A stretch of DNA of 13,955 bases from Clostridia bacterium (GTDB lineage Bacteria > Bacillota > Clostridia > Lachnospirales > WQUN01). Shown piece after piece: positions 8,632 to 13,955 of this stretch (position 1 is its first letter; every line of letters begins with the position of its first letter). The stretch lies in assembly GCA_025997155.1 (NCBI GenBank), contig BNUF01000058.1:1-13955 (forward strand), in the 5' to 3' direction. The notes beneath the pieces were generated by a model, which saw nothing but the letters and a program-made list of their open reading frames with translations, was not told where the DNA came from and ran no database searches. Made by a program: the position numbers and the translations under genes.

Positions 8632-9177
8632 TCACCCCTTCGTGTTAAGCTGTGTACGGCGAGATTCATTCAAGGCTCGTTGGCGTGATATCGTATCTCT
8701 GCGTCCGCCTTTCTTTGGCGGCGGTTGATTCTTCAAAGTGCAAACGCGTATCAAAGTCAACAGACGGTTTAAATGCCAGTGCTGACACTCCATTGGAATG
8801 TTCTGCGCTATCAACCAATAGTAGATGATTTCAGCGGTGATAACCTCTCTGCTTTTCTTTGCGGTTTCTTGTTCGTTGAACCAAGTAGCTGTCATTGGAG
8901 CGTTGACATAATCGGCAATTTCGTTGACTATGGACCTCGACAGATTGTTGTAAAATTCTTGACTGACGTTTTGTGTAATTGTCATACACCGTATATAATC
9001 AATAGTTTCCTCGGTGGTCTTTTCATCTTTGCCGAGAAACGGTTTACACCACTCGGCCTCCCATTTTGAAAGTGAAACGAGAGAGTGTTCCAACTGAATA
9101 GTTTCACTTTTGATTGTTATGAACTCTTGGTTAGTCTCGTCGTAGAATTCTTTTTCAGGTATCGTAATTGTCAGCAC
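8632..9177 (-). CDS. Conserved prophage protein in tail chaperone position
   Basis: A 181-residue soluble, helix-rich protein of a type regularly found after the tail assembly chaperone in Clostridia prophages. Recognisable stretches are the opening LTITIPEKEFYDE, QLEHSLVSLSKWEAEW, TIDYIRCMTITQNV, the central PMTATWF, and HWHLNRLLTLIRVC, then a basic PPPKKGGRRD tail that runs to NTKG. The exact function is not established. By position it may be the partner (T-like) half of the tail chaperone pair that coats the tape measure during tube assembly. The start is GTG: the in-frame codon just before it is TGA, and AGAGGGCGAG lies at suitable spacing. An ATG four bases upstream is out of frame. No slippery heptamer is visible, so it appears to be translated separately from the preceding gene and not as a frameshift product. 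Confidence 0.75.
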   Translation of the reverse strand: MLTITIPEKEFYDETNQEFITIKSETIQLEHSLVSLSKWEAEWCKPFLGKDEKTTEETIDYIRCMTITQNVSQEFYNNLSRSIVNEIADYVNAPMTATWFNEQETAKKSREVITAEIIYYWLIAQNIPMECQHWHLNRLLTLIRVCTLKNQPPPKKGGRRDTISRQRALNESRRTQLNTKG

Positions 9178-9209
9178 TCATCTCGCCCTCTTTCTAATTT
9201 ATACTTTAC

Positions 9210-9575
9210 TTACGCGGTTTTATGCGGTATAATTGAATTGATAAACTCTGTCGCGGCATCGGCGTCCGTAGCCAGTTCCATAAACAAATCACTGTACGCC
9301 TCTGTTTGTGAGAAGGCGTCTGACAACTCTTTGTTCTTGACGAATCGTTTTCCGTCCGGAGACTTTTCACCATATGATTTGAGAATGATGTCTTTGAAAA
9401 TATCGATAATCCGTTTAGAGTCTTGTTCGGCGACAATCTTTTGGAGCATTTGGGACATTCCGCCAGTCGTACCCATTTCCATTTCAAGAGTTTCAGCTTT
9501 TGACAGATTGAAGTAGAAGTCTTCTGTCCTCTCGTTTCCGTCGAAGTCGGTGTACGTCATAGTTTTCTTAAGCAT
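9210..9575 (-). CDS. Phage tail assembly chaperone
   Basis: A 121-residue protein matching a tail assembly chaperone family common in Gram-positive siphophages, equivalent in place to lambda gpG. It opens MLKKTMTYTDFDGNERTEDF, continues FNLSKAETLEMEM, and has a middle part KRIIDIFKDIILKSYGEKS and an end FMELATDADAATEFI. Such proteins bind the tape measure and recruit tube subunits, and are absent from the finished tail. A clear AAAGGAGAATC ribosome site precedes the ATG. The gene starts 17 bases after the major tail protein gene and ends 32 bases before the GTG of the next gene. The tube protein-chaperone-tape measure context supports the call. Confidence 0.85.
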   Translation of the reverse strand: MLKKTMTYTDFDGNERTEDFYFNLSKAETLEMEMGTTGGMSQMLQKIVAEQDSKRIIDIFKDIILKSYGEKSPDGKRFVKNKELSDAFSQTEAYSDLFMELATDADAATEFINSIIPHKTA

Positions 9576-9592
9576 ATATGATTCTCCTTTCT

Positions 9593-10240
9593 TTACGCTA
9601 ATATAGTGGCTATTTCATCAGGAAGCGGCAGTCTCGGGTCGTCGTCCGTTGTTCCGAACAATATATCTTCCAAGGCTGTCAACTTAGCGCTATCAGCTTT
9701 TGTGGAGTCGATTGTCAGCGAAGCTGTCGGTTTGAAACCTGTAACGGGGACAGGGGTTGTTGCGATTTCCCAAGAGAATGTTATAGCCTCCGGGCTCTCG
9801 TTGATACTTGCGTAAGCCTTCTCAGACGGCGCGGCGGTTGCGTTGTAGATAATATGCAGCTTGTAACCGTATTCGTTTTTTTCGGTGTCGTTACCAAGTA
9901 CAGTTTTATACACCAATCCAAACTCCTTGCGCGGTTGCTGACCGATACGGACACCTGGTGAAATTTCCGCAGAACCGTCGCACAACCCGAACTCGTCCGG
10001 ATACGTGTACGCCTCGATTGTCGCGCCGAACTCCTCGGCGGAAACGAGATTCAGGTATTTGCCGTTATCGGCGTAAATCGGAGTGACTTCCGCCCCAGAC
10101 GGACTTTCGGTAACGGCGGTTAAACCGTTCCAGCCGACCCCGATAGGGTAGTTGCCCGTGGTGTCTTGTTGATACAACACTCCGTTACTGACACCAGTTT
10201 CGTATAGTTTTTCGGTTATTTTGTCCCAAACTATTTTCAT
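9593..10240 (-). CDS. Major tail (tube) protein
   Basis: A 215-residue protein of the Gram-positive phage major tail protein type, whose hexameric rings stack to make the tail tube. It opens with a NGVLYQQDTTGNYPIGVGWN segment. A conserved central part (NLVSAEEFGATIEAYTYPDEF, given here by its first and last residues) is followed by IGQQPRKEFGLVYKT and YGYKLHIIYNA. The C-terminal part has FSWEIATTPVPVTG and a TASLTIDS strand before an acidic end (GTTDDDPRLPLPDE). The ATG has a strong GGGAGG site 7 bases upstream. The position between the tail completion gene and the chaperone gene agrees with the role. In the window it is the most upstream of the tail genes needed in high copy number. Confidence 0.88.
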   Translation of the reverse strand: MKIVWDKITEKLYETGVSNGVLYQQDTTGNYPIGVGWNGLTAVTESPSGAEVTPIYADNGKYLNLVSAEEFGATIEAYTYPDEFGLCDGSAEISPGVRIGQQPRKEFGLVYKTVLGNDTEKNEYGYKLHIIYNATAAPSEKAYASINESPEAITFSWEIATTPVPVTGFKPTASLTIDSTKADSAKLTALEDILFGTTDDDPRLPLPDEIATILA

Positions 10241-10251
10241 AAATTTCCTCC

Positions 10252-10560
10252 CTAATAATAGATGTTGTAAACGTCGTGGTTCAAGTTATCAGCGGTGTAG
10301 TGTCTGTCGAACTTGCAAAGCGGGAGCGTCCCGATTCTTGACGGAATATCGCTGTCGGGGTTAGAGTCTATCACTGTTACAATGTAGCAAACCCTGTGGT
10401 TGTATGGTAAGTTGTCCGCGTATGTCGTTGATACTCTGTTTCGAGCGTAGATTATGCACGGGTATTGCATCTTAACCGTACATGGAGGTTGAAAATATAC
10501 GTTTGACGACTCGAGCAACCCTACCAAAATGTTGTGTAGTTCAAGGCGTTTGTTGTTCAT
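10252..10560 (-). CDS. Tail completion / minor structural phage protein
   Basis: A 102-residue protein of a family I know from Clostridia prophages just upstream of the major tail gene, usually annotated as minor capsid or hypothetical. Characteristic stretches are NNKRLELHNILVGLL, NVYFQPP, MQYPCIIYARN, then VTVIDSNPDSDIPSRI and the end CKFDRHYTADNLNHDVYN. Position suggests a tail terminator that caps the tube at the head-proximal end. I place the start at the ATG at 10560. A GTG nine bases further upstream is in frame but lies inside the GGAGGTG ribosome site, so it cannot be the start. This is the first gene of the operon in the window. Head and connector genes that should precede it are missing, replaced by unrelated plus-strand sequence. 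Confidence 0.8.
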   Translation of the reverse strand: MNNKRLELHNILVGLLESSNVYFQPPCTVKMQYPCIIYARNRVSTTYADNLPYNHRVCYIVTVIDSNPDSDIPSRIGTLPLCKFDRHYTADNLNHDVYNIYY

Positions 10561-10566
10561 TGTAAA

Positions 10567-10573
10567 CACCTCC
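10567..10573 (-). promoter_or_regulatory. Shine-Dalgarno site that fixes the start of the first tail gene
   Basis: GGAGGTG lies 6 bases before the ATG at 10560. It shows that the in-frame GTG at 10569 is part of the ribosome site and not the initiator. It is also the last recognisably phage-derived signal before the junction. Confidence 0.8.
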
Positions 10574-10585
10574 GATAGATAAAAT
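10574..10585. other. Probable recombination junction between tail module and nuclease gene
   Basis: To the left lies the ribosome site of the first tail gene. To the right the plus-strand nuclease frame is open only from 10583, after TAA at 10580-10582, and reads in what looks like mid-protein (NKAGTLDFHRNGAFLADYP). The two systems therefore meet within about a dozen bases, with no room for a promoter or start codon for either. No target-site duplication or att core is visible here. An assembly join is an alternative. Confidence 0.55.
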
Positions 10586-11599
10586 AAGGCGGGGACGCTG
10601 GACTTCCACAGAAACGGCGCGTTTTTGGCTGATTATCCCCTTGACAGCGAGGTAATTCGCCTCCGCACTGAAAGTAACATTTCTATGGAGTTGACGACTC
10701 ACGACAAGCGAACATCGGATTATTTGATTTCCGTGAACGGAGATTTGTTCCATTTTGAGTATCAAACCTCGGAAGATAAACAGATTGCGTTTAGGCTGTT
10801 TGAGTACGGTTTCCGTGCGGCGGTAAGCCACGGCAGGACTGACATCGAAAATTCCGTTATAATGCATTTGCCGAGGTCTGTTGTGATTTACCTGCGCGAC
10901 ACGGAGGACACGCCAAAAGAGGTTGAAGTGACCTTACAACTGCCAAATGATTTTCAAGTTAATTACGAAAATCACACGCTTACCTATAAAATCCCGACAC
11001 TTCGGGAAAGGAATTACAGCGCGGCGCAAATGAGCGAACGCTCGTTAAGCATAATGCTTCCGTTCTACATCAGCAACGAACCCGACAAGGCGACCGATGA
11101 AAAGTTGCCCGAACTCGCGGAGGATTACCGAGAAACTCATTCAGCAATTCTTAGAATGTATTCCGAGAAAAAACTTTCACTTAGCGTTACGCAGGCAATG
11201 CTTGAAAACTTGCGTACCTCAACGTATGAAATTATTGATAAAAGCAAGATAACCGACAAGGAAGGGGCGAAAAATCTTATGGCAGCAATGGAAACACAGG
11301 CGAATACGGTGTATTCGGCGTTTTCGGTAGATTATTTTGCTGATTTCGACAGGACAAAGCGTATTGAGAAAGAACTCGAACAAGAACGCCAACGCGCCGA
11401 ACAGGAGCAAAAACGCGCCGAACAAACACAAAAGACTTTCTTAAAAGCAATCGCGAAAAGCATAGCAAGAGGCGACATTATTTACGACATCTGCGACAGG
11501 TTCGACCTTGCCGAAGATGAATTGAAAAATTTATCAGACGGCAACAAGGACATAATCGCCGCGATGAGAGCCGAGATTGCCGCAAAGAAGAACAAATAG
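10583..11599 (+). CDS. 5'-truncated PD-(D/E)XK nuclease-like protein (Rpn-like)
   Basis: About 338 residues of open frame ending at TAG. The core fits the Rpn-like PD-(D/E)XK fold: RTSDYLISVNGDLFHFEYQT provides the D, then E-x-Q catalytic-type residues (D32, E45, Q47 if counted from the TTG at 10625). It is followed by RLFEYGFRA and a VVIYLRD strand. Near the C-terminus a coiled-coil stretch with two heptads (QRAEQEQ, KRAEQTQ; imperfect 21-base DNA repeats) leads to FLKAIAKSIARGDIIYDICD. Relatives promote RecA-independent recombination or act as transposase-like nucleases. No ATG or GTG start with a ribosome site exists. TTG at 10625 is formally possible, but coding-like sequence continues upstream to the stop at 10580, so the N-terminus was probably cut off when the tail module joined. 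It may be a pseudogene. A strong terminator follows. Confidence 0.6.
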   Translation, partial: NKAGTLDFHRNGAFLADYPLDSEVIRLRTESNISMELTTHDKRTSDYLISVNGDLFHFEYQTSEDKQIAFRLFEYGFRAAVSHGRTDIENSVIMHLPRSVVIYLRDTEDTPKEVEVTLQLPNDFQVNYENHTLTYKIPTLRERNYSAAQMSERSLSIMLPFYISNEPDKATDEKLPELAEDYRETHSAILRMYSEKKLSLSVTQAMLENLRTSTYEIIDKSKITDKEGAKNLMAAMETQANTVYSAFSVDYFADFDRTKRIEKELEQERQRAEQEQKRAEQTQKTFLKAIAKSIARGDIIYDICDRFDLAEDELKNLSDGNKDIIAAMRAEIAAKKNK

Positions 11600-11625
11600 C
11601 CAACAACATTATATTTTTATAAAAA

Positions 11626-11657
11626 CCGCCTTAACGAAACAGTTAGGGCGGTTTTTT
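11626..11657. terminator. Bidirectional rho-independent terminator
   Basis: A ten-pair stem, CCGCCTTAAC with GTTAGGGCGG (one T-G wobble), encloses a six-base loop GAAACA. It has AAAAA on the left and TTTTTT on the right, so it can work on both strands. It lies 27 bases after the nuclease-like gene and ends its transcript. Confidence 0.92.
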
Positions 11658-11669
11658 GTTGCGAAAATA

Positions 11670-11698
11670 TTGAACTCCCGATAAAACAAAACTACAAG
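11670..11698 (+). promoter_or_regulatory. Weak candidate sigma-70 promoter for the winged-helix gene
   Basis: TTGAAC and TACAAG are separated by 17 bases, each matching four of six consensus positions. The site lies between the two hairpins, where a promoter for the next gene would be expected. Transcription would start at about 11704, inside the second hairpin. The fit is modest. Confidence 0.25.
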
Positions 11699-11699
11699 A

Positions 11700-11726
11700 A
11701 AAAACACCGTCCACCACGGTGTTTTT
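11700..11726. terminator. Terminator-like hairpin in the leader of the winged-helix gene
   Basis: An 11-base perfect inverted repeat, AAAAACACCGT and ACGGTGTTTTT, flanks the five-base loop CCACC. The A and T ends make it terminator-like in both directions. It finishes 7 bases before the AAGGAG ribosome site of the next gene, so it could act as a terminator of readthrough, an attenuator, or a 5' stabilising stem. Confidence 0.75.
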
Positions 11727-11747
11727 GTATGAAAAGGAGCTGTTTGT

Positions 11748-12800
11748 ATGAGTTACACTAATTATAACGCTTTACAAGATGAAACGCAAGGCTTTAATTT
11801 CGGCGGATATAACGCCCTTAACGAGCCAGTCGCGGCAAGGGCAGAAGAACTCGACCCCTGCACGCTCGCCGCCAAAGGCGCGAAACAGAGGGACGAAATC
11901 GACGCGAACGGACACAACGCACTCCGCGGATACCCGATTATCGACCCGTCACTTACTCGTTATGAAAAATGCGTATACGCCTTGATAAGCACTTACAAGG
12001 AAAACTGCTGTTTTCCAACAGTCGCGACAATGAGCCGTTTAACGGGTATCAACATCGTACAGGTTCGCGCCGCGCTGAAAGGTTTGGAACGGCAAGGTTA
12101 CATCGAGATTGAACATCGAGGACGTAAAAGCAACCTTTACAAAATAATCGACCTCCCGAAAAAATTTCTTGAAGCCCCGACAGGCGCGGAAGTCGGCTTT
12201 GAGGACGCATACGAAAAAATACGCACGGTGGGCTTGAAACAATACGGTTACGGCAAAATCCCGAAATCGATATTCGAAAATAAAAAGATATCGTTTGTCG
12301 CAAAAGCAATTTACGCCGTTCATTGCGTGTTCGGCGGTTACGCGCAAGGCGACCGCGAAACCCACCCCTCGCGACGATTGATTATGAATATACTTGGGAT
12401 ATGCGAAAGAACTTACGGCAAACATCAGCGGATACTCGCTGAAAACGGCTATATATCGGCTGTTCAGCGGTATGACGGAAATCAATTCAGCATAAATAAT
12501 TACACGCTTGTGGCGAACCCCGCGCAATCACCGCTTCCCGAACGCGCGTTAGCCGTTGGAAAAACGGACGATAACGGAAAATTTGTTATCAGCTATATAA
12601 AGAAATTCGGCGCGGCAGTTCGGAATGTTGTGGAAAGTGTTGCCAACGTTGCGGAGGTTATCACGGAGAAAGTCGCCGAAGCGGTACGCCCCGCCGATAA
12701 AACTACACGCAAAGAACCTGTTGTGGATTTGTCATACCTCATACGATACGGAGGCGACCGCGAACAAGTAGAACGAGTTATGCACCGTTTGACAAACTGA
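11748..12800 (+). CDS. Double winged-helix protein, replication-initiator-like
   Basis: A 350-residue DNA-binding protein with two winged-helix (HTH_36-like) domains. The first spans about residues 70-133 (RYEKCVYALISTYKENCCFP, then TVATMSRLTGINIVQVRAAL and a wing GYIEIEHRGRKSNLYKI). The second spans about 170-255 (IPKSIFENKKISFVAKAIYA, ILGICERTYGKHQRILAENG, FSINNYTLV). Two tandem winged helices with this spacing are typical of plasmid and ICE replication initiators and replisome organisers; a transcription regulator is the alternative. The N-terminal 65 residues are probably disordered and carry three NAL motifs (residues 7, 22, 57). The C-terminus has an Ala/Val-rich helical stretch (residues 285-313) and a final charged segment. 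AAGGAG lies 8 bases before the ATG. A small gene follows after 21 bases, probably in the same transcript. No iterons or origin were seen. Confidence 0.7.
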   Translation: MSYTNYNALQDETQGFNFGGYNALNEPVAARAEELDPCTLAAKGAKQRDEIDANGHNALRGYPIIDPSLTRYEKCVYALISTYKENCCFPTVATMSRLTGINIVQVRAALKGLERQGYIEIEHRGRKSNLYKIIDLPKKFLEAPTGAEVGFEDAYEKIRTVGLKQYGYGKIPKSIFENKKISFVAKAIYAVHCVFGGYAQGDRETHPSRRLIMNILGICERTYGKHQRILAENGYISAVQRYDGNQFSINNYTLVANPAQSPLPERALAVGKTDDNGKFVISYIKKFGAAVRNVVESVANVAEVITEKVAEAVRPADKTTRKEPVVDLSYLIRYGGDREQVERVMHRLTN

Positions 12801-12821
12801 GACATAAATAAGGAATGGGCT

Positions 12822-13016
12822 ATGAAGAACGGCAATTTTGATGATTTCCAACACAGGACATACCGTATTGCGAACGAGGCACTTGTCGCTATGTGCAATG
12901 ACGATTACAGACTCTCAAACGGGGTTGTAATTGCGTCCGAAAAAATTTTAGCAAAGATACTTGAATACGGGGAAAATTTTTATACGGAAGTTATGGAAAC
13001 CGCGCTGTACAACTAA
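12822..13016 (+). CDS. Small unrecognised protein next to the winged-helix gene, probably cut short by a nonsense codon
   Basis: A 64-residue reading frame that I do not recognise. It has an AAGGAATGG ribosome-like site before the ATG and lies 21 bases after the winged-helix gene. The sequence is soluble and helical (FQHRTYRIANEALVAM, VVIASEKILAKILEYGENFY) with no known motif. It ends at TAA, yet the same frame continues with protein-like sequence for at least 40 more codons (next entry). The ancestral protein was therefore probably about 110 residues or more. If the gene is functional it makes only the short form, unless the stop is read through. Confidence 0.55.
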   Translation: MKNGNFDDFQHRTYRIANEALVAMCNDDYRLSNGVVIASEKILAKILEYGENFYTEVMETALYN

Positions 13017-13193
13017 CAAACAGCCATCGACAACGGAACGGAAATAAAAATTCCCCTTAAATATATGCAATCGTGCCTTTGGACGGCGTTGCAAACGGGG
13101 GATATACACACCGCAAACGCAATACAGCTAAATAGTCAAGTGTTTTTTCAATCACTTTTAGCAATCTTCAAATTCTTCCAAATTATTTACTAA
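13017..13193 (+). pseudogene. In-frame continuation of the small gene after a TAA
   Basis: After the TAA at 13014-13016 the frame stays open to the TAA at 13191-13193. The first 40 codons look coding: TAIDNGTEIKIPLKYMQSCL, then WTALQTGDIHTANAIQLN, with the same codon style as the preceding gene. The last 15 or so codons, from about 13140, are AT-rich and Phe/Leu-rich and probably unrelated. This suggests a nonsense mutation in a longer gene whose 3' end is also lost. Confidence 0.45.
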
Positions 13194-13343
13194 AACAATA
13201 CATTAAACCTATTTTATGCCAATACAGACAAGCAACTTTCAGCAGGGTAAATTCAAGTCCTCACAGACAGGCAATTTTCAGTAGTGTAACTCGGACGTGC
13301 AAATCTCGCCCCCCTAATAACAAAAGGTTTTAACAAAATTAGT
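13194..13343. other. AT-rich spacer without a recognisable gene
   Basis: I see no convincing reading frame, RNA gene or terminator here. The only structure is the degenerate direct repeat listed separately. A C-run (CGCCCCCC) lies near 13310. Confidence 0.6.
13224..13300 (+). repeat. Two adjacent degenerate 39-base direct repeats
   Basis: ACAGACA(A/G)GCAA(C/T)TTTCAG, then (C/T)AG(G/T)GTAA, occurs at 13224 and again at 13263, a 39-base period. The first 28 bases match well. The ends (about TTCAAGTCC and CTCGGACGTGC) diverge. The role is unknown: it could be a remnant of a mobile-element end or a replication-associated repeat. Confidence 0.55.
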
Positions 13344-13775
13344 TTGCGGAAAACATATATAATATTTATCTGTACGTTCGATTTGTTCGGCAAAGGACGG
13401 CACATTTACCCTTTCGGCGCATACTGCAAACTGGATAAGACCATATTCCTTGACGACGGCGCGGAGAGAGTTTTCGTCAATACAAGGGATACTATGGGAG
13501 ACATAAGCCCAGAAATAAATCAGTTTCTTAAATATATCGAAAACTCAACCGAGGAAATGGCGGCTGGTTATGATTTTTTACGCAATCTCCACGCCGAAGT
13601 TCAAAAAATACGTTCAAATTTGCTTTTTCCACTATTTTCCTTACTTTATTTACAGCAACTTCGAGCAAGCGAAAAAATGCCCAAAGTCTTACCTCAGAAA
13701 CAAATAACTAGTCAACTAAGCCCTAATTTTTCAAAAACAGTTTGTATTTTCGATAGTGTGGGTATTAATGTATTA
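13344..13775 (+). pseudogene. Remnant of an Rpn-family PD-(D/E)XK nuclease/transposase gene
   Basis: The stretch YIIFICTFDLFGKGRHIYPF, followed by RVFVNTRDT and DISPEINQFLKYI, is the hallmark middle part of the Rpn family (PD-(D/E)XK nuclease family transposase, TIGR01784-type). The N-terminal nuclease half, where the catalytic residues lie, is absent. The frame enters from non-coding AT-rich sequence through a TTG without a ribosome site. After about base 13617 (EVQKIRSN) the translation no longer resembles the family, so the C-terminal part is lost too, and the frame then runs into an insertion sequence. It is a non-functional fragment and is of a different subtype from the nuclease-like gene at 10583. 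Confidence 0.75.
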
Positions 13776-13795
13776 GAGCGTGTTCACACTATGTC

Positions 13796-13824
13796 TTGAC
13801 AAACCGCTCAAAAAATGTTACTTT
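13796..13824 (+). promoter_or_regulatory. Sigma-70 promoter of the IS transposase
   Basis: A perfect TTGACA -35 is followed after exactly 17 bases by TACTTT as -10. The expected transcription start falls at about 13831, which is the first base of the transposase ATG. Confidence 0.75.
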
Positions 13825-13830
13825 GAACAT

Positions 13831-13955
13831 ATGAAGATAACAGCGAAGCAATTTAAGATAATAGAGCCATATTTACCCAAGCAACGCGGGAACGTGGAGG
13901 TTGACAACCTAACGTTTGTAAATGCCCTGCTGTACATTATTGAGAACGGGTGCAA
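13831..13955 (+). CDS. IS5-family transposase, N-terminal part (DUF4096-like)
   Basis: The first 41 residues of a transposase that runs off the right edge. MKITAKQFKIIEPYLPKQRG, then NLTFVNALLYIIENGC, is the N-terminal helical DNA-binding region (DUF4096 type) found in the first open frame of IS5-family (IS427-group) elements. Many of these elements make the full transposase by programmed frameshift between two frames; whether this one does cannot be seen. No Shine-Dalgarno site precedes the ATG, and the predicted transcription start coincides with it, so translation may be leaderless. The catalytic DDE part lies outside the window. Confidence 0.8.
   Translation, partial: MKITAKQFKIIEPYLPKQRGNVEVDNLTFVNALLYIIENGC

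Larger units (their letters stand above)
13776..13955 (+). mobile_element. Left end of an IS5-family insertion sequence, right end off the window
   Basis: The element probably begins at GAGCGTGTTCACACT, which looks like the terminal inverted repeat of IS5-like elements, preceded by TTA as a possible target duplication. It carries a promoter and the start of a transposase. The right end lies outside, so the inverted repeat and target duplication cannot be confirmed here. Confidence 0.7.

Noticed and set aside
9170..9240. Programmed frameshift joining the tail chaperone to the next gene, as in lambda G/GT
   Set aside because: No slippery heptamer is visible at the end of the first gene. The second has its own GTG start and ribosome site, with a gap of 32 bases.
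10541..10867. Minus-strand frame of 108 codons upstream of the first tail gene, as a possible missing connector protein
   Set aside because: It lies opposite the better supported nuclease-like frame, does not resemble any phage connector, and overlaps the first tail gene with no ribosome site.
12039..12527. Minus-strand frame of 162 codons
   Set aside because: It is a shadow of the winged-helix gene, which has recognisable domains and a good ribosome site.
13240..13315. tRNA fragment or phage attachment site, because of TTCAAGTCC and GCAAATCTCGCC
   Set aside because: No acceptor or T-arm pairing can be formed around either sequence and there is no CCA end or second copy in the window.

Overview
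The window most resembles accessory DNA of a Gram-positive bacterium, probably of the class Clostridia (Bacillota). This is judged from the protein families: the tail module is of the siphovirus type common in Clostridia prophages, and there are remnants of Rpn-like PD-(D/E)XK nuclease genes, a double winged-helix protein of the plasmid/ICE replication type, and an IS5-like element. No ribosomal or core chromosomal gene is present, so the host is inferred only.

Bases 1-10577 are a compact minus-strand operon, read right to left. In transcription order it encodes a tail-completion-like protein, major tail tube protein, tail assembly chaperone, a second small chaperone-position protein, an HK97 gp10-like protein, a 1591-residue tape measure protein, the distal tail protein (Dit), the tail endopeptidase/hub protein (Tal), an unrecognised 196-residue protein, and the start of a holin that runs off the left edge. 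Gaps are short, several genes overlap, and most starts have strong Shine-Dalgarno sites. Together these build a long flexible siphophage tail and begin a lysis cassette.

The operon stops abruptly on its upstream side. Where head and connector genes would be expected, a plus-strand Rpn-like nuclease gene begins in mid-frame about 10 bases beyond the first ribosome binding site, with no start codon of its own. This looks like a recombination junction. The module is therefore a headless tail-plus-lysis segment, either a decayed prophage or an F-type-tailocin-like arrangement. No clear promoter for it is visible.

Bases 10583-13955 are on the plus strand: the 5'-truncated nuclease gene, a strong bidirectional terminator, a second terminator-like hairpin just before a winged-helix (replication-initiator-like) gene, and a small gene whose frame continues past an in-frame TAA. 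Then come an AT-rich spacer with a degenerate 39-base direct repeat, a second Rpn-type remnant lacking both ends, and the left end of an IS5-family insertion sequence with a good promoter placed so that its transposase mRNA may be leaderless. The right third looks like a repeatedly rearranged mobile-element graveyard.
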